Shown here piece after piece: positions 60,457 to 64,000 of a DNA stretch of 64,000 nt. The DNA lies in the NCBI GenBank assembly GCA_024138025.1, contig JAMXBD010002261.1, forward strand, positions 62,001-126,000, read 5' to 3'. Made by a program: the position numbers and the translations under genes. The notes below the pieces were generated by a model. It saw only the letters and a list, made by a program, of their open reading frames with translations. It was not told the origin of the DNA and did no database searches. The DNA comes from Combretum micranthum (lineage: Eukaryota > Streptophyta > Magnoliopsida > Myrtales > Combretaceae). The stretch's first letter is position 1; every line of letters begins with the position of its first letter.

Positions 60457-61737
60457 GGAAAAAGTGGAAGGAAATTTGTGTTAAATAAATAACTGAAAAA
60501 TAAAACAAATTGAGGAGAGAGGGAGTGATAGCTGGCGCTAATTGTGAGAGAGAGAGGGAGAGAAATTTATTTTTTTGTATTTTTGTTAATGAAAAGTAAG
60601 ATATGAAAGATGTGAAGTTGTATTGGAAATGAAAGTTGTAAGAAAATAGAGGTATGGTTGTAAGAGTAGGTTGTAAGAAAAAGTAGAGATAGATAAATAG
60701 TGTAGAATAGTAATAAATAGTGTAATGTGAAGTAAACATGACAAATAAAGTACCGGTAGTAAGAAAATATGCGTATAATTGCGATATTTGATATTTTTAT
60801 TTACCGAAAAATTATAAAATTGTCATTTTTGAAAACCTTATATCTTTACAAGTTTAACGATATATTCGAAGTATTTTTACTATTCCAAGTCTCGGAACAT
60901 GCTTTTCAAAAACTGTATCCGATCGGGCTGAAAATGAATCGCGGTTTAACTAATCTGATCTTTTTAAGCTTTCTCATATTATTACGAACTATTCTACATA
61001 CTAATCTCTCACTTACTCACTTAGGGTTATGAATACGGGATTGACGGACTTGAACGGTTACGTCTGACTAGGGTTTTGTTGACTTTAGGATTTCTGGTTG
61101 ACCTTCTAATTAGGGTTTAAGTTTAATTGATTGTAAAACTTTGGAGGTTTACAATACAAAACATAAATAACTATAAAAATGAGTTAACTAAATGTCAAAT
61201 TCTTGAATACTCGATTGATATAGTTAAGTATCAAACAAAATCAAGACAAACAACTTGAAATTAAATATGAACTAGTACTTGATTACCATAAGATCTCCAA
61301 AGAACTAATATAGTAATAGAACGAAAACCCAGCAATAAGATAGGACATTTAGACACTCATAGGAGTTTAATCATATAGTTTATGTGACATTGATGAATAT
61401 ATTAATTATCTCAATAGGTGACTTGGGTACTTGTAAGGATTTTCCTACCGACTACTACGATTAGTCAACATGAGCAGGTGAGTAACTCAGTCTTACTACA
61501 TTGTATGTGCTTGTAACTTAGAGAACTATAAATAAAGAATAATAAATTGAGTGTATTATATGGATTTATGGGAACTGTTTGTTGTATGAGACATTGATTG
61601 CCAAGTCACCCTAATAAGAATGACAATAGAATTATGTATGATTATATTGTTTGTGTAAAACGATTGAATGTCTGTACATTGGTTGATCGCCTTCAATTTA
61701 ATTAAAACTACTAGTACCATAAAGGAAATTGTACATG

Positions 61738-62184
61738 TGTCACGCCCCAAAGAGTACCCTAAACATAACAGTCCGCCACACTCAATATTAACGCTTAAGT
61801 ATGACAACCTTAGCACTCCCAAAAGCTTTGATATTAGTGTGAGGCGTGCTCTCACAATTTTAGAGGACCGCACATGGAATTATGAAGCTTAAGAAGATAT
61901 AATAAATATATAAAAAAGAGGATTCATAATAAATATTATTCATATCAATGGTTTTACAAACTTAGGGACATTTCCATGATCACTATTTATTACAAGATAT
62001 TTGTACATTATTTCTACTACTAAACTTTATCTAAAATTTCCTTTATCCAAAAAGAAATTACTTGCTCGAGGGTCCTCGTAGCCTTACCATAAATAGGAAA
62101 CTGCAAAAGATATCTATGGGGGTATAAGCTAACAGGCTTAGTGAGAATTATTTCCATAAATAATTCTTGTAACAAGTTTCAAAC
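61738..62184 (-). mobile_element. LTR R4 (group B), reverse, nested in F4, partial
   Basis: Starts TGTCACGCCCCAAAGAGTACC after ACATG (61733-61737). It shows the 3'-end hairpin (about 61777-61845) and the GGGGGTATAAGCT...CTTAGTGAG block shared with the other group-B copies. F5 interrupts it at 62185 and the remainder lies outside the window, so its second TSD cannot be checked. Confidence 0.82.
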
Positions 62185-64000
62185 TGTAACCCGGGAATTT
62201 TTCACATTAGTACATGACTTTATAAGAGATTGCATGGATTAGATAGTGATTTCATAACTAGATATAGATTTAGATTTTAATCGAAGTCTAATAATAAATT
62301 AATATTAGATTTTAGATAGATGAAGATTTATGAACGAATAAAGAAATTCTTTAACCCTAGTTAATACCAAAAAACGAGATTTTGTATCTTGAATAAATAT
62401 TCAAGATATGATCTAAAATTTAAACCCGAAAACCTGATGTACCATTAGATTTAAATAGAAAAATGAATATAGAGATTAAACGATTTTTTTTTTTATCCGA
62501 TAATGATTCAGGATTAGAATAACGAGTAGTAATGAGCTTATATTTAGACTTAAACCTAAATTCGAGATTTCTAGTTAAAATTAAAAACTGCTAATAGAAT
62601 TCATGTTCAGTATCAAAACTAAATATATTATATATATATATATGTAGTTTGGTTCTGTATTAAGTCCAATACTGCATAAATGACTATTTACGCTTATAAA
62701 AGAAAAAACGATGATCAAAATGAACCGTTAAGATTTTAAATACACAACGAAAATATAAACTGTCGAATAACTAAAAATCTGAACCCAAAAAATAATGGAT
62801 CACGCTATTGTTCTAAACCGAGTTTTCTTAAGCTATCGGAGCCTGAACAAAAATTGACCTAACGAGCTTAAGAAATCCAAATCACGGGAGATAAAATTAT
62901 ACGAATAAATACGTTATATATAACTAAATTTGTATTATTTGAAAATCTAAGTGTTTTGTATACTTCTATAAATATATTTTTGTACAAAAACTTTCAAATA
63001 TTAGCTAATTTATACCCGTATAACTTGTTAAATTAACTCAAAACTAAATTAAATAATAAACTAATATATATATATATATATATACGGCTGCATTCGGTGG
63101 AAAATGGAGGAGAAGATGAGGCGCCGAAATGTTGTTCAATAATTCACAAATATTTTAACAAAGTAACCTAATAACCAATAGAATAATGCCAGCTCAAGTC
63201 CACATTAAATGCAACCAAAAACAGCTAAGAAGATAAAAAATCAAAGGAAAATCAGAAGAGAACAGTCGGAGCTTCACCCTCTCTTCTTCTTCTTTAATAT
63301 ATATATATGTGATTAATTGCATTAATGAAGAAGCAACCAACATTCATTATTCCTCAACTCTTCCAGAACGAAAATACTCTCAAACAACAACCAAAACGAA
63401 TAGAAAACAGAAAACAAGCCGATCTTAATACCCAAGCTCGAATTGAAAGAAAAACAAAGCTAAAAACCCTCAAATACGAGCTCCAAAGGTAAGTTGATAC
63501 GATCAAGGATTTTCGTTCAAATATGGATTGTAACTGACTTATATTATCTTAGGAACTTAATAAACACAATCACAAGCTTCGGATTACATCCAACGAGCTC
63601 CAACGAGGTAATATCCAAAACCCTAGCTTTATTTTCTAGAATCGAGATCTATAGATATATGTTTTAAATGTGTTGAAAGTTGTTTTATTTTATGTCTTTT
63701 ATATAAGGTATATAATCCCTTACAATGGTTTAGTAAAGTTTTTAAGTGTAAAATCAAAGAACATGAATTGAACCGAGGAGGAAGATGATGAACAGTACAA
63801 TACTGCCTTAAGGTCGGCAGTGTAAACGCTCAAAGCCGACGGCTTACATGGATAGGCTGACGGCTTATAGGCGGCTTACACTGATCAGAGGCTACGTAAA
63901 TAATTTTTCACGTAAAGTTAAATGAAAGCCAGCTTCCTGGAGATCTACGAGGGCCGGCATACGTTGAAAGTCGACTGCTTTTAATGCCAGTGCACTCGAT
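62185..64000 (+). mobile_element. LTR F5 (group A), nested in R4, runs off the window
   Basis: Starts TGTAACCCGGGAATTTTTCAC after CAAAC (62180-62184). It aligns by eye with the first 1.8 kb of F4 and of the complete element's 5' LTR, including the TATATA run (about 63297) and the segment after GAAGATGATGAACAGTA (about 63781). No GTACGGGCGTAC cluster follows; a different GC-rich stretch with GGCAG/GACGGCTTA words takes its place. Solo or full-length status is unknown. Confidence 0.8.

Larger units (their letters stand above)
48977..61153 (-). mobile_element. Solo LTR R3 (group B), reverse, nested in F4
   Basis: Plus-strand ends TGTCACGCCCCGAAGGGTGC at 48977 and TTGGAGGTTTACA at 61153. Perfect TSD ATACA at 48972-48976 and 61154-61158. 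Its own DNA is 48977-50146 and 58908-61153, about 3.4 kb. R5 and its contents fill the gap. It keeps the palindrome (58964), one minisatellite unit (about 59937) and a TATA box (60449). Confidence 0.9.
46265..61737 (+). mobile_element. LTR F4 (group A), split by nested insertions, 3' end not in window
   Basis: Starts TGTAAACCTCGGAAATTTTTC after CCTGT (46260-46264). Its own DNA seen here is 46265-48976 and 61159-61737. The second piece matches the part of the complete element's LTR around 21280-21600. It is interrupted by R3 and then by R4, and its end lies beyond the window, so solo or full status cannot be decided. It contains the group-A hairpin (47871-47912) and a TCA microsatellite. It differs considerably from the complete element's LTRs and is an older relative. 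Confidence 0.8.

Overview
The window is plant nuclear DNA, from a eudicot-like, AT-rich, repeat-dense genome. About nine tenths of it is retrotransposon. Evidence for a plant: Tekay-like Ty3/gypsy chromovirus sequence primed by initiator tRNA-Met, an L1-type LINE whose ORF2 ends in an RNase H domain, plant-type MITEs, and GT-AG splice junctions. I see no bacterial, organellar or viral genome and no CRISPR array. I cannot name the species.

Layout. (1) 121-7720: two likely exons (121-235 and 7494-7720) of an unrecognised host gene. An L1-type LINE (245-6501) is inserted at the splice donor of the first exon, flanked by a 15-bp target-site duplication (TSD). (2) 8060-11739: a 3.7-kb solo LTR with a perfect 5-bp TSD. 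(3) 12164-38072: a nest of LTR insertions. LTR F2 holds reverse LTR R2 (14850-35587), which holds reverse LTR R1 (17815-34896). R1 holds a complete 13.8-kb Tekay-like element (18812-32631), which holds a 230-bp MITE (23810-24039). A hAT-type MITE (35757-36464) sits separately in F2. (4) 38996-44006: a 5.0-kb forward solo LTR, F3. (5) 44012-46259: unassigned DNA with a possible old Tat-type LTR relic. (6) 46265 to the end: a second nest. F4 holds R3 (48977-61153), which holds R5 (50149-58902), which holds R6 (51076-55474). F4 also holds R4 (from 61738), which holds F5 (from 62185); both run off the window. TSDs bracket every LTR insertion whose two ends lie in the window.

The LTRs form two groups with the same ends (TGTAAACCCC...GGGGCGTGACA). 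Group A is the complete element plus F4 and F5. Group B is F1-F3 and R1-R6. All eight B copies long enough to show it carry a 51-bp imperfect palindrome of constant length. Both groups have a hairpin just inside the 3' end. Four of the younger B copies, and F1, keep a TATAAATA box.

The complete element has 3.67 and 3.64-kb LTRs, a PBS, a polypurine tract, and in order an unrecognised ORF, gag with zinc knuckles, a possible 104-bp intron, protease, RT, RNase H, integrase and a chromodomain. Its reading frame is cut by many one-base indels, several at short homopolymers, which may be sequencing error rather than real decay. Together the features would make one replicating unit: Gag packages the RNA, protease cuts the polyprotein, RT-RNase H copies it from the tRNA primer, and integrase with the chromodomain inserts it, here repeatedly into LTRs of its own kin.
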